Source: Gracilaria gracilis
Taxonomy: Eukaryota > Rhodophyta > Florideophyceae > Gracilariales > Gracilariaceae
Reading direction: 5' to 3'
DNA: 64,000 nucleotides
NCBI GenBank assembly: GCA_030374805.1
Contig: JARGSG010000191.1
Span: forward strand, 186,001 to 250,000
Part shown: positions 11,290-21,347 of the stretch, one piece after another
Numbering within the stretch: the stretch's first letter is position 1
Layout of the letters: the number at the start of each line of letters is the position of its first letter
The notes under the pieces: model-generated
Told to the model about the DNA's origin: nothing
The model's input: the letters and a program-made list of their open reading frames with translations, nothing else
The model's database searches: none
Program-made: the position numbers and the translations under genes

Positions 11290-11307
11290 TGGTAGCATCG
11301 CTCCAAC
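11290..11307 (+). other. Primer-binding site, initiator-tRNA-Met type
   Basis: One base after the 5' LTR lies TGGTAGCATCGCTCC. It begins with the TGG complementary to a tRNA CCA end and resembles tRNA-iMet primer sites such as the TGGTAGCGCC site of Ty1. The exact tRNA cannot be confirmed without the host tRNA set. Confidence 0.55.
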
Positions 11308-11320
11308 CGTTCTGCGTAAC

Positions 11321-12148
11321 ATGGAGTCCCAGAGCAATCCTCTTCCTCGTCCTTCGATCAACTTGAAACCAAACAAACCAGAATCCTTCTCTGGCGAACG
11401 AGACTTTTTGGTTGTCAATACTTGGCTCTACAAAGTGGAACAGTATTTTAACTTGGTGAATGTGGCGAACGGAGCTAATGTCGTTACTGAAGACAACAAA
11501 ATAACTTATGCTTCCACACTCCTAACTGGAACTGCAGCTATCTGGTGGTACACGTTAATTCGTGCACAAGCGGTACCAAATAGTTGGGAGACGTTTACAG
11601 CTTGCATCAGGAAAGAGTTTGTTCCTGAAGATCATGAACGAAGAGCTCGAGACAAACTTCGTTCGTGTAGGCAAACATCTACTGTTGCAACGTATCTTTC
11701 CGATTTCAGGAACATTGTGTCGACTATTCCTGACATGAGTGGTAGCGTAAAATGGGACAAGTTTGTGAGTGGTTTAAAACCCAAGTTACAGTTTGAGGTA
11801 CGTAAGGCAAACTGTTTTGATTTCGATGACGCTACAAAAATAGCGATGCGCGTTGAGGCCGCATTTTCCGGCACTGCTCTAGAGCAGAGCTCAGATGGAA
11901 AGACGGAGTCCTTCGCTGGTGACGCTATGGAAATTGGAAACACGGAAGTGCGTCAAAGTAGAAGAGCAAAGCAGCGTTTGTTGTACATTAAGAACAATGC
12001 CTGCTTTACTTGTCACAAACCCGGATGCAGACCGTGGAAGCACCGTCGTAGTTCTACTGTCCAAGAAAACGGAAAGGTAGCTAACATTGAAGTTAATGAT
12101 GTCAGTAGTGCGGATTATCAGTTAGACTCGGATAGTTCGGAAAACTAA
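11321..12148 (+). CDS. Gag of the Ty3/gypsy element
   Basis: This is 275 codons from ATG 11321, 32 bp after the LTR. The frame is open further back through the LTR, but that part is LTR sequence and not Gag. The capsid-like core has TWLYKVEQYFNLVN, LLTGTAAIWWYTLI and WETFTACIRKEFVPEDHER, typical of the retrotransposon Gag fold, followed by a polar linker. A short Cys/His motif near the C-terminus reads CFTCHKPGC-RPWKH. Its spacing (C-x2-C-x4-C-x4-H) is not the usual CCHC knuckle C-x2-C-x4-H-x4-C; the third and fourth ligands are swapped. Gag should form virus-like particles and package the RNA in the cytoplasm. The stop is TAA at 12146-12148. The pol frame is already open at 12136, so a -1 frameshift in a 13-nt overlap is possible, though the site GGAAAAC is a poor slippery heptamer. 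Confidence 0.85.
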   Translation: MESQSNPLPRPSINLKPNKPESFSGERDFLVVNTWLYKVEQYFNLVNVANGANVVTEDNKITYASTLLTGTAAIWWYTLIRAQAVPNSWETFTACIRKEFVPEDHERRARDKLRSCRQTSTVATYLSDFRNIVSTIPDMSGSVKWDKFVSGLKPKLQFEVRKANCFDFDDATKIAMRVEAAFSGTALEQSSDGKTESFAGDAMEIGNTEVRQSRRAKQRLLYIKNNACFTCHKPGCRPWKHRRSSTVQENGKVANIEVNDVSSADYQLDSDSSEN

Positions 12149-15100
12149 AGGGTCCTTTTGGAAGAAAGAAGTGCACGTCAAAAGGACTAAGTTACAATGG
12201 AAACGTGTCCTTACAGAACCAAGAAGGTTCAAGTTTAGAGGTGCCATGTGCACCGTTGTTGGTTTTTGATGGTAGGTTTGAAGAGTACTCCGCAAACATA
12301 CTCAAAGATGATGGGTGTAATACTAATGTTGTTTCAAAATCATTTTTTGAACGACATAGACATAAGTTGACACTATGTCCGACATTAATGGATATAACAC
12401 ACTCGAAGGATGATTCAATGGAGATCAGTACGGACATGCTGCACGGCACAATCCATATCGGGGATTACTCTTACACGTCGAAATGGATTGTGGCCAATTG
12501 TCGCTACGATGTTCTCCTGGGTATGCCTTGGCATGTGGAGACAAACCCTGTTATCAATTATACCTCCAGGACTGTGAGTGTTGGTGATCTACATCTTCAT
12601 GGACAGTATGTAGATCGAAGGCAGACAATGAGAATAATGAACATGGGGGTTAAGAAGTTTCGAAGAATGATTCGCAAACCGAAAGCTTCTACAGTTGTCT
12701 ATCATGTAACGCCGCATGGGGCTGCAGCAAAATCGGCAGGCGCGAAAGCAGCGCTTCTGAACGCAGATGATAAGGAATTGGGGTCCCTGTTGAAAGAGTT
12801 TGAGGACGTCTTTCAAGAAGAGCTTCCTGAGGGACTACCTCCGTGTCGAGAAGTGGACCATGAGATTAGAGTCTCACCTGACACTACTCCTCCTCATAGA
12901 CCGTCTTACCAACTCTCCCCGTCCGAGTTGCTGGCTGCCAAGGACTATGTTGAGAAGCTATTAGCGAGTGGGAAAATTCGCCATAGCCACTCTCCGTATG
13001 GCTCTCCATTGTTCTTCGTCAAAGAACCTGGAAAGGACCTTAGAGGGGTGGTCGACTACCGCGCTCTCAACCGTATTACGAAGAGAAATAATGCCCCTCT
13101 TCCGCGTTGCGATGAAATGTTCGACCGTTTAGGCCACGCAAAGTTCTTCTCAAAACTTGATTTAAAAACTGGGTTTCATCAAATTAGAATGAAACCGGGT
13201 GATATTGAGAAAACAGCATTTAACACCAAGTATGGCCAGTTTGAATATTTGGTAATGCCGATGGGTCTTTGCAATGCTCCAGCAACATTTCAGTCTCTCA
13301 TGAACCGAGTCATGCATGACTTCATTGATGACTTCTCGCGGTGTATATCGATGACCTACTCATATATAGCAACACTCGCGCAGAGCACATTGAGCACATA
13401 AGGGCTGTGTTGACTCGATTACGCGAACACAAGCTCTTTGTGTCCCCCAAGAAGTGTCAATTTATGACTAACGAAACCGAATTTCTTGGCCTTCTAGTAG
13501 GCAATAACGGGTTGCAGGTCAATCCCGCTAAGGTTGATGTCGTTAGGAATTGGCCACGTCCGCGAACCCTCACGGAATTACGAAGTTTCTTGGGGCTCGT
13601 ACAGTTCTTCAGGCGCTTAATCAAAGGCTATTCTAAGCGTGCAGGGCCTCTCACAGCCTTAACTCAGAAGAATGTGGGCATCAGTGGCTGGAATGTTGAA
13701 GCTGAGCAGGCTTTCCTGGATTTGAAGCGTGCTTTAACTACTGCCCCTGTTTTAATTCCTCCTATATGGTCCAAACCGTTTCGTGTTCATATTGATGCAT
13801 CTGACAGTGCAGTTGGGGCTACGTTAACTCAGTTGGATGATAAAGGCCATGACCGAGTTGTTGCCTATATGTCTAAGAAGCTGACAAAGGCCGAACAGAA
13901 TTATACTGCAAACGAAAGGGAACTGCTGGGCTTGGTGTTTGCGTTGCAGCGTTATCGTTGCTACCTCGAGGGTTCTACGTACGATGTGTTTACTGACAAC
14001 CAGGTTGTTAAGAATTTCTTAACAAAGAAGAATTTGAATCGACGGGAAGCGCGTTTGCTAGAGGTTTTGGCTTCGTTTAATATCCGAGAAGTGTGCCTGA
14101 CACCAGGCAGAATTCATGTGCTTGGTGACGCGCTCTCTCGAGTGCCAGATCGTTTATCGGTGAACAACATCACCTTTGACCTAACCAACATTGATGAAAT
14201 GAAGGAGATTCTTGGAGATTACGCTGCAGATCCGGTACTCGGTCCAACTCGCCTTGCTCTCGATGGAAATATGCCAACAGATGCGAAACAATGCAAGAAG
14301 CTTGAACATCTGCTTCCTTCGTTTCATGTGGAAAACTGGAAACTGTTTTATGAAAGCAAACTTTGTGTGCCGAAGTCCGCTAGAAGAATTGTGCTTGAGC
14401 TTGCACATGATGTGAAGACCGGTGGACACTTTGCTTTTTCTAAGACTCTTGCACGACTACAAAACTTTCATTGGAAACATAAGACCCGGGATGTTCGTCG
14501 TTACTGTGATGGATGTTTGAATTGCCAACAGCAGAAGGATCACAGAGGGCAGCTCTTGAATGATCCCACCCCGTTACCCATTCCAACCAGACGATGGGGC
14601 TTAATAGCAACGGATTTTATTGTGAAACTTCCCATGACAGAGAGGGGGTTTGATTGTATCACAACTTGGGTGGATCGTCTTTCGAGAAGAGTCCGTTTCC
14701 TTCCTTCTAGGAATACTGATACACCAGTGGACATTGCGAAAGCATTCTTCACAAGCATTTTTCCCCAGCATGGTCTTCCGGACGCCATTATATCTGACCG
14801 TGACCCAAAGTTTGTCTCTCTCTTCTGGAAATCATTAATGGAATTGTGCGGTGTTCAGCTAAGAATGTCGTCCCCTCGCCACCTGCAGACAGATGGTGCA
14901 TCTGAAGTGATGAATCGCATGGTAGAGAACTATATCCGATGCTTTTGCTCTTATCAACAAGATAATTGGGATTTGTTACTTCCTTCCGCAGAATTTGCGT
15001 ACAATTCTGCGTTGTCAGAGGATTTGGGGATGTCACCATTTGAAGTCGATCTCGGTCGGAATCCCAAAGCTCCAATCGATATTTTGTGTTCTTCAGAGGT

Positions 15101-15701
15101 GCTTGTAGAGTCTGTAGAGGAATTTCGTTTGAGATTGAAGTCCGTTCTAGAGGACGCGCAGTATTCTCATCGTCTTGCAAAAGCAAAACAGAGCGCTGAG
15201 TCAAGCGGGAAAACGAAGGTCCCCAACTATAGTGTTGGAGATAGAGTAATGGTTTCACGGAAATTGTTCAAAGACTTTTACTCACGTGCGCAGCCAAAGG
15301 ACAAACTAACCGCGAGAAGATTTGGACCGTTCACTGTTAAGGAGCTTGTGGGAAAAAATGCATTACGACTGGAGTTTCCTTCTCACATACGTACTCATCC
15401 GGTTGTACATGTTTCTTACACGAAGCATTTCAAGGTTCAGCCAAAAGATATAGCGCAGGCAGTGCCTACAACGGCAGTTCCAATTAATCCAGAAGAAGAA
15501 ACTCCATTGTATGAAGTAGCAGAGATATTGGCGCATCGGAAACGAGGAAGAGGGTTTCAATGGCTAACGCTGTTGCAGAACAGTCCTCAACACGACGCGC
15601 AATGGCAACCTACGAGGGACTTCGTGGACAAAGACGGGACGTTAACGAAGGCCTTTCACGACTACATAGTCAAAAACGGTTTGTTACAACATCTTCATTG
15701 A
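12136..15701 (+). pseudogene. Pol of the Ty3/gypsy element, single-base break in the reverse transcriptase
   Basis: Two frames together encode Pol. The first (to 13401) has an aspartic-protease site ILKDDGCNTNVVS, with DDG in place of the usual D[ST]G, then RT segments GVVDYRALNRIT, FSKLDLKTGFHQIRM and PMGLCNAPATFQ. The second (from 13341) starts at the catalytic MYIDDLLIYS. It goes on to RNase H (HIDASDSAVGA, NERELLGLVFALQRY, FTDNQ) and an integrase with a HHCC finger (HDVKTGGHF to CDGCLNCQQQ). The DDE core is TDFIVKLP, SDRDPKF and SEVMNRMVE. The C-terminus, YEVAEILAHRKRGRGFQWL, resembles a chromodomain, which guides integration to chromatin. Joining the frames requires one missing base at about 13338, within CGCGGTG, two codons before YIDD. 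Given the near-identical LTRs, this is either a very recent lesion or a sequence error. Confidence 0.9.
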
Positions 15702-15765
15702 TATATTGGTTTGTCATTGACGAGGACGTCAACATGTCGATGTGACAACAGTGTAACTTACGTTC

Positions 15766-16101
15766 TGAGTATTACCCTTTCAGGGAGAGGAGCACGGTGC
15801 ATGAGAACGTCATACGTGCTGCATTCAGTGTATGTTGTGTTCATTGGCCTGTCGAACCTAGCCATGAAGGCTAGCGCTACGCTGTGGAAAGATAGATTAT
15901 TACATACTTCTGTAGAGGATTGTCGCTGGCTTGTATTCCCGCCAAGCGGTAGAACGGCTGACATGAAATGCAGTCTACAGTGGTGGCTGACGTTGTGCCG
16001 ACAGGGCGCTTCACCCCTTCAAATAGACTGTGGAAGCGTCCTCAGTTTCAGAGCTCTTCGGACATCGAGGGAAGAGAGTAAAGTTAAAAAAGGTTGTTTC
16101 A
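15766..16101 (+). repeat. 3' LTR of the Ty3/gypsy element
   Basis: 336 bp, 334 identical to the 5' LTR. The 60 bp before it are not purine-rich, so the plus-strand primer site is unclear. Confidence 0.93.
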
Positions 16102-17470
16102 GTTGTGGTAACAGGATTGTGAAACTTTATTGAGAGTGATGATATTGTTTCTCAGAGGGCCACCTATGACTACACATGGTTTGGCTGCAACCTCTCTGGG
16201 TTTGCATAATGTCCTTGGAAGAACCTGTTCGACAGTCCCTACGACCAATATCCGACAAGGATATAAAGCTTCCACACCAAGGCTCTTTCATATACTTCAA
16301 GTTTCTCTCCATAGATAGTGCCTAATTGCGCTGTCTCTCTTAGAAAGACTGGATACTATTGAAGCGGTGCTTGTAATTAAGCTGTTTGTTGATGAGCAAA
16401 GAGGCTGAGCGGAAGATGTATAAGGGAGCGGCTTAAATAGGGCACGATCCGACTCGCCTCAGTCGTCGCGCAGGGCTGAAATTGGTGATATGAATAATTC
16501 TGACTGCGATGAAGGTATCATATGACATGTGGCGCTGGCATGGTGAAGCCATCGATTTTTGTGTTGTGTTGTGTAGATGGTTGTGAGCGAAGCGAAAAAG
16601 TGTCCTTCATATGATTAAACTCGGCTGCGATGAATGTACCGTTGCGGTACCAGTTGGAATTTGGAGTTGACATGATGGAACCATCGATGTATTGGTCGTG
16701 ATGTGTAGCTTTTTGTGAGCAAAGCGAAAAGGTTTCGATATCACGCGTGTAGAACGTCTTTGCACATCCCCATCTTGCTTTTCGCACAGCTATAAACAAA
16801 GAGGAAACGCATGTAACAGCACGCATGTCGGCGTGGTTGGACAATCTCAAATTATATGCCAACTTGCACCTGGTTAGGAAAGGTCGGAGGTCGAGAAAGA
16901 GAGCCAGAGGCCGATCGATCAGCGATCAGCGAAGATGGTAGGGTGGAAAGGAGATATTTCTGAGGGGCGGACCGATCAGCGATCAGCGTGATTCGGAGGT
17001 AAGAGGAGAGTCCGATGGAGACTCATCATCGATCAGAGAAAACGCAGTTTGGAACATCTAAAACCTGAGTCACAGGTGCAGCGATTTTGGATACAATCCG
17101 ATACAACCTCAGTACACTGAATACAGTCCCTGAAGAGAAACAACTGTTTCAAGTCTACTTGTGCTTAGAAGAAGAAAGCTACAGGGTACCGTCCACAATG
17201 AAGACGACGAATAGAACGCTGGTAATAAAGTTAAAGATACTGTATACTCTTTTCTTGTGTACTCACGTTGTATCCCAAATTGGTTTCGGTTTGACTCGGC
17301 ATATCCACAACTTACTGATATGGCACATTGCAGATTCGCTAATCGCTGTAAAGTCCGCCTTGCTCTCTTGCGACTGCCCGCTTCGGGCCCTCTTGTATCT
17401 AAAATATCCGCTCGTCTCAGGCTCTCTTCTGAGTTGAAAGTTCTCATCAGAAACGATTGAAATGAAGTTA
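16102..17470. other. Intergenic, no supported gene; short diverged duplications
   Basis: Short ORFs on both strands have no recognisable motif. Two diverged copies of a segment containing GAGC(G/A)AAGCGAAAA lie near 16520-16620 and 16650-16740. A short CGATCAGCGATCAGCG motif occurs twice near 16915-16990. The right edge is the TA target site of the next element. Confidence 0.4.
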
Positions 17471-17495
17471 CAGGTGAACACTGTATTTAGTGTGG
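17471..17495 (+). repeat. 5' terminal inverted repeat of the pogo-like element
   Basis: Begins CAGGTGAACACTGTATTTAG immediately after TA. The reverse complement of 19528-19552 is identical over this length. Confidence 0.88.
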
Positions 17496-17519
17496 ATTCA
17501 GATATAGTGTAGAAACGCA

Positions 17520-17621
17520 TATAGTGTGGACCACACTAATTTGTGTGTGGCATACGAGGGCCGCCACAGATATAGTGTGGACCACACTAATTTGTGTGTG
17601 GCATACGAGAGCCGCCACAGA
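17520..17621 (+). repeat. Two tandem 51-bp subterminal repeats
   Basis: The units 17520-17570 and 17571-17621 differ at one position (GAGGG against GAGAG). Each contains the palindrome TAGTGTGGACCACACTA. Related copies lie near the 3' end (19395-19545), as expected of repeated transposase-binding sites. Confidence 0.85.
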
Positions 17622-17728
17622 TATAGTGTGGATATAAACCTGTTTGCGCGCCAAAACAATGGTCTTTGAACAGTTTGTTCGTAGCGCTTTCTCGAAACAT
17701 ACACCTCCGTAATCACAAACAAAACAGA

Positions 17729-19372
17729 ATGTCACTTTATGCCTCACCTCTTGTGAGCGCATTCGCCCGAATGTCAAACCCAGTGCCCAATCCAGACACA
17801 GCCCCAGATGCACAGGAGGGTATTACATCTAATAACGCCCCTTCTGCAAGCACGCATTCGGCGTTAAACAGCTTCAACAATCCCCAAAACACAACGAAAC
17901 CAAAAAGAGCACCACAACTGGTCCTCAACATCTCTCAAAGAACTCAGATCATCAAATGCATGATCAACGACGAGCCAACACACAGCCACAAAATGCTGTT
18001 TTCACGTACTGTTACAAATTTCCCGCAGCACTTTAGGGGCAACTACAAGGCAAACCATCAACGAGCGAGCCGTCACTGGAGCAAACGAGGAACTCTAAGC
18101 AGCACACAAAAGTCCACCAACTTATCTTTCCTTACCGTTACAAAACATGGGCTTCGCAGGCACAACTGCAAAGCGCAGAGCGGAAGAGGAAGAAAACTGT
18201 CTGTATGGGCCAGTACCTTGCATCAAGATCTTCTCCAGGAATTCAATATAATGCGGAAGGCAGGTGTCAAATTCAACACTCGTTTGCCAAGTCAGTTAGC
18301 TCTCACGCTCATTTCCAGGCGAACCAATAGAGAATATTACAAAGACATGGAAGACCCAAGAATTAGAATGCCAATTCAGGACCGTATTACCTACCGCTGG
18401 GTACATTCCTTCATGAAAAGGTCAAGAATCGTCTGCAGAGCGAAGTGTGGAAAGCTGATGATCTTGCCCGCAAAACAGGAACAGATCGAAAGAAAGGTGG
18501 CCTATCATCTAGGGCGACTTGCCCGAGACTTCCGCTCGAACGCTCTCCGTGAGGAAGACGTATATAATGCAGACGAAACCCATTTCTGTATATATATGGG
18601 TAACCACAAGATGTTAGCGCTAATAGGCGACAAGAATGTCCAATACGCAGATGTTGTTTCAGGTGACGATGGAATGACAATGAATTTTCTTATCTCTGGA
18701 GGGCCTCGCGCACAATTAGAAATTCCAATGATGCTCCTAAAGAATGCAGACAGAAACTATCCGATCAGAGGCCTACCTGATGATGTTCCGGGCGTGGTAT
18801 ACCATACAGGTCCGAAGGCATGGATGGACAAACGCGTTTTCTTAGAGTGGGTGCGGGAAAAACGGATTTTTGCACCGCTTTCAGACGATCGTAAGCGTGT
18901 GATATACATTGATAACGTTAAAACGCATGATTTAACAGACCAAGTGAAGCAGGCGTTGTCCGAGACGAACATTGAGATTCGCTTCTTTCCATGTAACGCG
19001 ACACACCTGGTTCAACCAGCAGATAGCTTTGTGATTCAAAAACTTAAGGCGTATTGGCGGCAGGATTGGGACGACTTCAAGATAAACATGCTGCAGAATG
19101 GTATGTGGGTAGATGATCCAAGAGCTTCGGGCAAGCTTACAAACCCTGGAAAGCGGCACTTCTTGAAGCTGGCTGCTAGATCGGTTAGAGCAGTGAGTGC
19201 GCAAAGGAATGAAGAGGGTGTAAACTACTCGGAGAAGGCAATAATCAGGTGTGGTCTTGCGCTAAACTTGAATGGGCGTCCGGAGGAACGCCAATTGTTT
19301 CCGGAGCTCCAAGCCATTGTGGCCAAGTACAGGGCAAACTTTGAAGGAGAGGTGGTAGGAAGCAGTGCTTGA
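17729..19372 (+). CDS. Pogo/Tc1-like DDD transposase, intact
   Basis: This is 547 codons from ATG 17729; an in-frame ATG at 17771 is an alternative start. The N-terminal part is basic with a probable helix-turn-helix DNA-binding segment: PKRAPQLVLNISQRTQIIK, then RKLSVWASTLHQDLLQEF. A second HTH-like stretch ends in ITYRWVHSFMKRSRI. The catalytic core has three acidic positions: YNADETHFCIYMG, VIYIDNVKTHDLTDQ and NATHLVQPADSFVIQKLK. The last two aspartates are about 37 residues apart, within the range for pogo-like enzymes. It acts in the nucleus, cutting at the CAGGTG termini and inserting at TA. No frameshift or stop is present, in contrast to most transposons in the window. Confidence 0.88.
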   Translation: MSLYASPLVSAFARMSNPVPNPDTAPDAQEGITSNNAPSASTHSALNSFNNPQNTTKPKRAPQLVLNISQRTQIIKCMINDEPTHSHKMLFSRTVTNFPQHFRGNYKANHQRASRHWSKRGTLSSTQKSTNLSFLTVTKHGLRRHNCKAQSGRGRKLSVWASTLHQDLLQEFNIMRKAGVKFNTRLPSQLALTLISRRTNREYYKDMEDPRIRMPIQDRITYRWVHSFMKRSRIVCRAKCGKLMILPAKQEQIERKVAYHLGRLARDFRSNALREEDVYNADETHFCIYMGNHKMLALIGDKNVQYADVVSGDDGMTMNFLISGGPRAQLEIPMMLLKNADRNYPIRGLPDDVPGVVYHTGPKAWMDKRVFLEWVREKRIFAPLSDDRKRVIYIDNVKTHDLTDQVKQALSETNIEIRFFPCNATHLVQPADSFVIQKLKAYWRQDWDDFKINMLQNGMWVDDPRASGKLTNPGKRHFLKLAARSVRAVSAQRNEEGVNYSEKAIIRCGLALNLNGRPEERQLFPELQAIVAKYRANFEGEVVGSSA

Positions 19373-19527
19373 GCAGCCCCTCTGAATCCACACTAATTTT
19401 GTGTGTCCATTATAGTGTGGTCCACACTAATTCTTTCTACTCTGAAATAGTGTGGATTCATATATAGTGTGGTCCACACCAATTGGTGTGAGGGTGTCTT
19501 AAATTGGGTCTTCTTTATTAGTGTGGT

Positions 19528-19552
19528 CCACACTAAATACAGTGTTCACCTG
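19528..19552 (-). repeat. 3' terminal inverted repeat of the pogo-like element
   Basis: Ends CAGTGTTCACCTG immediately before TA and mirrors the 5' repeat. Confidence 0.88.
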
Positions 19553-19554
19553 TA

Positions 19555-20660
19555 CCTTCGGTAGACCCCATTACAGTGTTTGGTCACCATCCATATAGCG
19601 GTGGAGACGGCAAGACACGTGACCAAACGCATATGCGAAAGGTCCGTCAAGAAGGTTGATCAAACACTACGTGTAAAGTAATTTGACACCTGAAACCATT
19701 GGTATGAAAATGCTCGATATTCTCACCCAAAAATCGAAAATCGTACAAAAACGTCGATTTTCGCAGATTCCCGAATCCTCCGGAACCCGCGGCGCCGCGC
19801 CGGTGCTGCTGCCGGTGGGCGAGGAGCAGGGCGCAGCGCTGGCGAGTAGATGATGCGACGGCGTGAGCGTTGCGTCGTACATGGCGTCAGCTACAGGCGC
19901 CGCGTTCATGTTGACTTGGTTGACGTATGGATAATAATCAGCTGCGTGTGGTGGCGGGTGTATCACGGGCATGCAGCGCTATTGAAGGAAAGGGGGAGAG
20001 ATAGCGGAGGGAGAGAGGGACCATGTAACTATGCTGCACTTGCCAAGGCCAAGAAGAACCTTTATAGAGACCATGAATACTTTTGTTGACCACTTTGAAA
20101 TGCCCAAGTCAGTCAGTGCAACCCATTGAGAGTTATACTGTAGTCAGTCAGGCATTAATACAAGCCTGGTATGTAGAGCAAACCTCAGAAGAATACTACC
20201 TTGAAACAGTTGTAGCACATGACTACACTGATACTAGTCTGAGATTCACTATCAGCTGGTTTGGGCGACGGCCGGACGATGATACTTTTGGATCACAGTC
20301 GAAAAACTCCCCACCACTTTCTGAAGCGGTATAGAACCCGAAGGTTGCCCGTGTTCTTAAAAGTCTCAAATGGCCCCGGGAGAATTCAGCTTGACTATGC
20401 CTTCACGGAAATGAAGGTCTGGGGACAGTGGACGCTAAAACGAACCTGGGCTTCTTTAGCTGTTTATAAAATAAAAAATAATCCCGAGTGTGACTGTCGT
20501 ACAGTTACTGCATGATGAACGTTGTTTGGAATGTAAAATTCTACTAAATCACAAAACCGCTGCCGGACTCTTTAGCACCAAACCGCGATTCGGCGTAATC
20601 ATCTCACATGATCAAACTACACTTCACACTAAACAAGTAGGACAGACGAAACAGATACCA
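19555..20660. other. Intergenic; one GC-rich patch with a possible gene fragment
   Basis: At 19790-19900 the composition becomes sharply GC-rich. On the minus strand this patch lies in an ORF (19667-19972) rich in Ala, Pro and His (HPPPHAADYYPYVNQVN). It could be an orphan exon fragment of an unidentified gene. The rest shows nothing recognisable. Confidence 0.3.
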
Positions 20661-21347
20661 TCAGAGTTGTTCCGGGCCCTCTGGACCCCCTGACTTCTTG
20701 AAAATGACGTACAAAGCATTATCAGTCCCGTAGTATTTGTCAATTTTCTCTTTGACAATGGTGCATCCAACTTTCTCCATAACCTTTTTGTAAGCCGTTT
20801 TCATTCTCTCGAACGTATTCAAACGAAACGTAATGACTGCCATGCCCCCTTTTCGGATGTGGCTCAATACCTTCGCCAAAGCCTCAGGATGATCAGAGCC
20901 GTCCACGAACACTCCGAAGCTCATGACATAATCGACAGTTTGCTCCTTTAGGGGAACTTCACTCAACAGATCACCTATAAACAGCTCATCATAAACCCCC
21001 TTGCTTTGGGCTTGTTCAAGCATGCTTTGGCTGAAATCATATCCAATCAAACGAATTTGCCTGTCCTGCTCGTTCGCGAGCTTCCGAAGAATGCCGCCTG
21101 GTCCGCCGGTACCACACCCCGCATCCACTACAATGGGCACACTTCCCGCTTTGCTATTTGCATTGATGATCTCAAGCATCATTTCTGCACCAATTTCCCA
21201 AGAGTAAATGGGCTCTATCCACATGTCTTCATCGTAACTAGGGCCCCAAGAATCATACGCTGCTTTCTTCTGTTCTTGTGGGACGTCGGAGATCGCAATT
21301 TTATGCTTTTCGCTCACACTGCGGTTGACTTTGGAGATATCTGCCAT
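20661..21347 (-). CDS. METTL27/WBSCR27-like AdoMet-dependent methyltransferase
   Basis: An intact single-exon ORF of 228 codons from ATG 21347. The N-terminus has the family signature KAAYDSWGPSYDEDMW, resembling the YDxWAxxYDED stretch of METTL27. A Rossmann AdoMet-binding fold follows: motif I VVDAGCGTGGPGG, the strand-2 acidic end IRLIGYDFSQSMLEQAQ, motif post-II DELFIGDLL, and the core strand VDYVMSFGVFVDG. The length matches the family (about 220-250 residues). The substrate in this family is not established; a small molecule or protein are both possible. There is no targeting signal, so it is probably cytosolic. It stands alone between transposons with no sign of damage. The general class is secure; assignment to METTL27 rather than another class I methyltransferase is moderate. 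Confidence 0.75.
   Translation of the reverse strand: MADISKVNRSVSEKHKIAISDVPQEQKKAAYDSWGPSYDEDMWIEPIYSWEIGAEMMLEIINANSKAGSVPIVVDAGCGTGGPGGILRKLANEQDRQIRLIGYDFSQSMLEQAQSKGVYDELFIGDLLSEVPLKEQTVDYVMSFGVFVDGSDHPEALAKVLSHIRKGGMAVITFRLNTFERMKTAYKKVMEKVGCTIVKEKIDKYYGTDNALYVIFKKSGGPEGPEQL

Larger units (their letters stand above)
10953..16101 (+). mobile_element. Ty3/gypsy LTR retrotransposon with C-terminal chromodomain (chromovirus)
   Basis: The element is 5149 bp, bounded by two 336-bp direct repeats that start TGAG and end TTTCA. It contains a primer-binding site, gag, and pol in the order protease, reverse transcriptase, RNase H, integrase, chromodomain-like segment, which defines Ty3/gypsy. 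The LTRs differ at only two positions (11171/15984 and 11232/16045), so insertion is recent. I found no clean 5-bp target duplication: flanks are GGTTC on the left and GTTGT on the right. There is also no good polypurine tract before the 3' LTR. Pol is interrupted by one base shift inside the reverse transcriptase. It sits immediately upstream of symplekin, in opposite orientation. Confidence 0.93.
17471..19552 (+). mobile_element. Complete pogo/Tc1-mariner-like DNA transposon
   Basis: The element is 2082 bp and flanked on both sides by TA (17469-17470 and 19553-19554), the target duplication of the Tc1/mariner superfamily. Terminal inverted repeats begin CAGGTGAACACTG and match over at least 25 bp. 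The subterminal regions are crowded with the palindromic motif TAGTGTGGACCACACTA, probably transposase-binding sites. It encodes one intact transposase. With both ends, target duplication and ORF intact, it may still be active. Confidence 0.9.

Noticed and set aside
10877-11320. Upstream extension of the gag frame
   Set aside because: It runs through the 5' LTR and the symplekin exon 1/intron region; the ATG at 11321 after the primer-binding site is the natural start.
10948-16106. 5-bp target duplication of the Ty3/gypsy element
   Set aside because: Flanks GGTTC and GTTGT do not match; shifting the LTR edges within the shared GTTCTGAG does not give a clean duplication.
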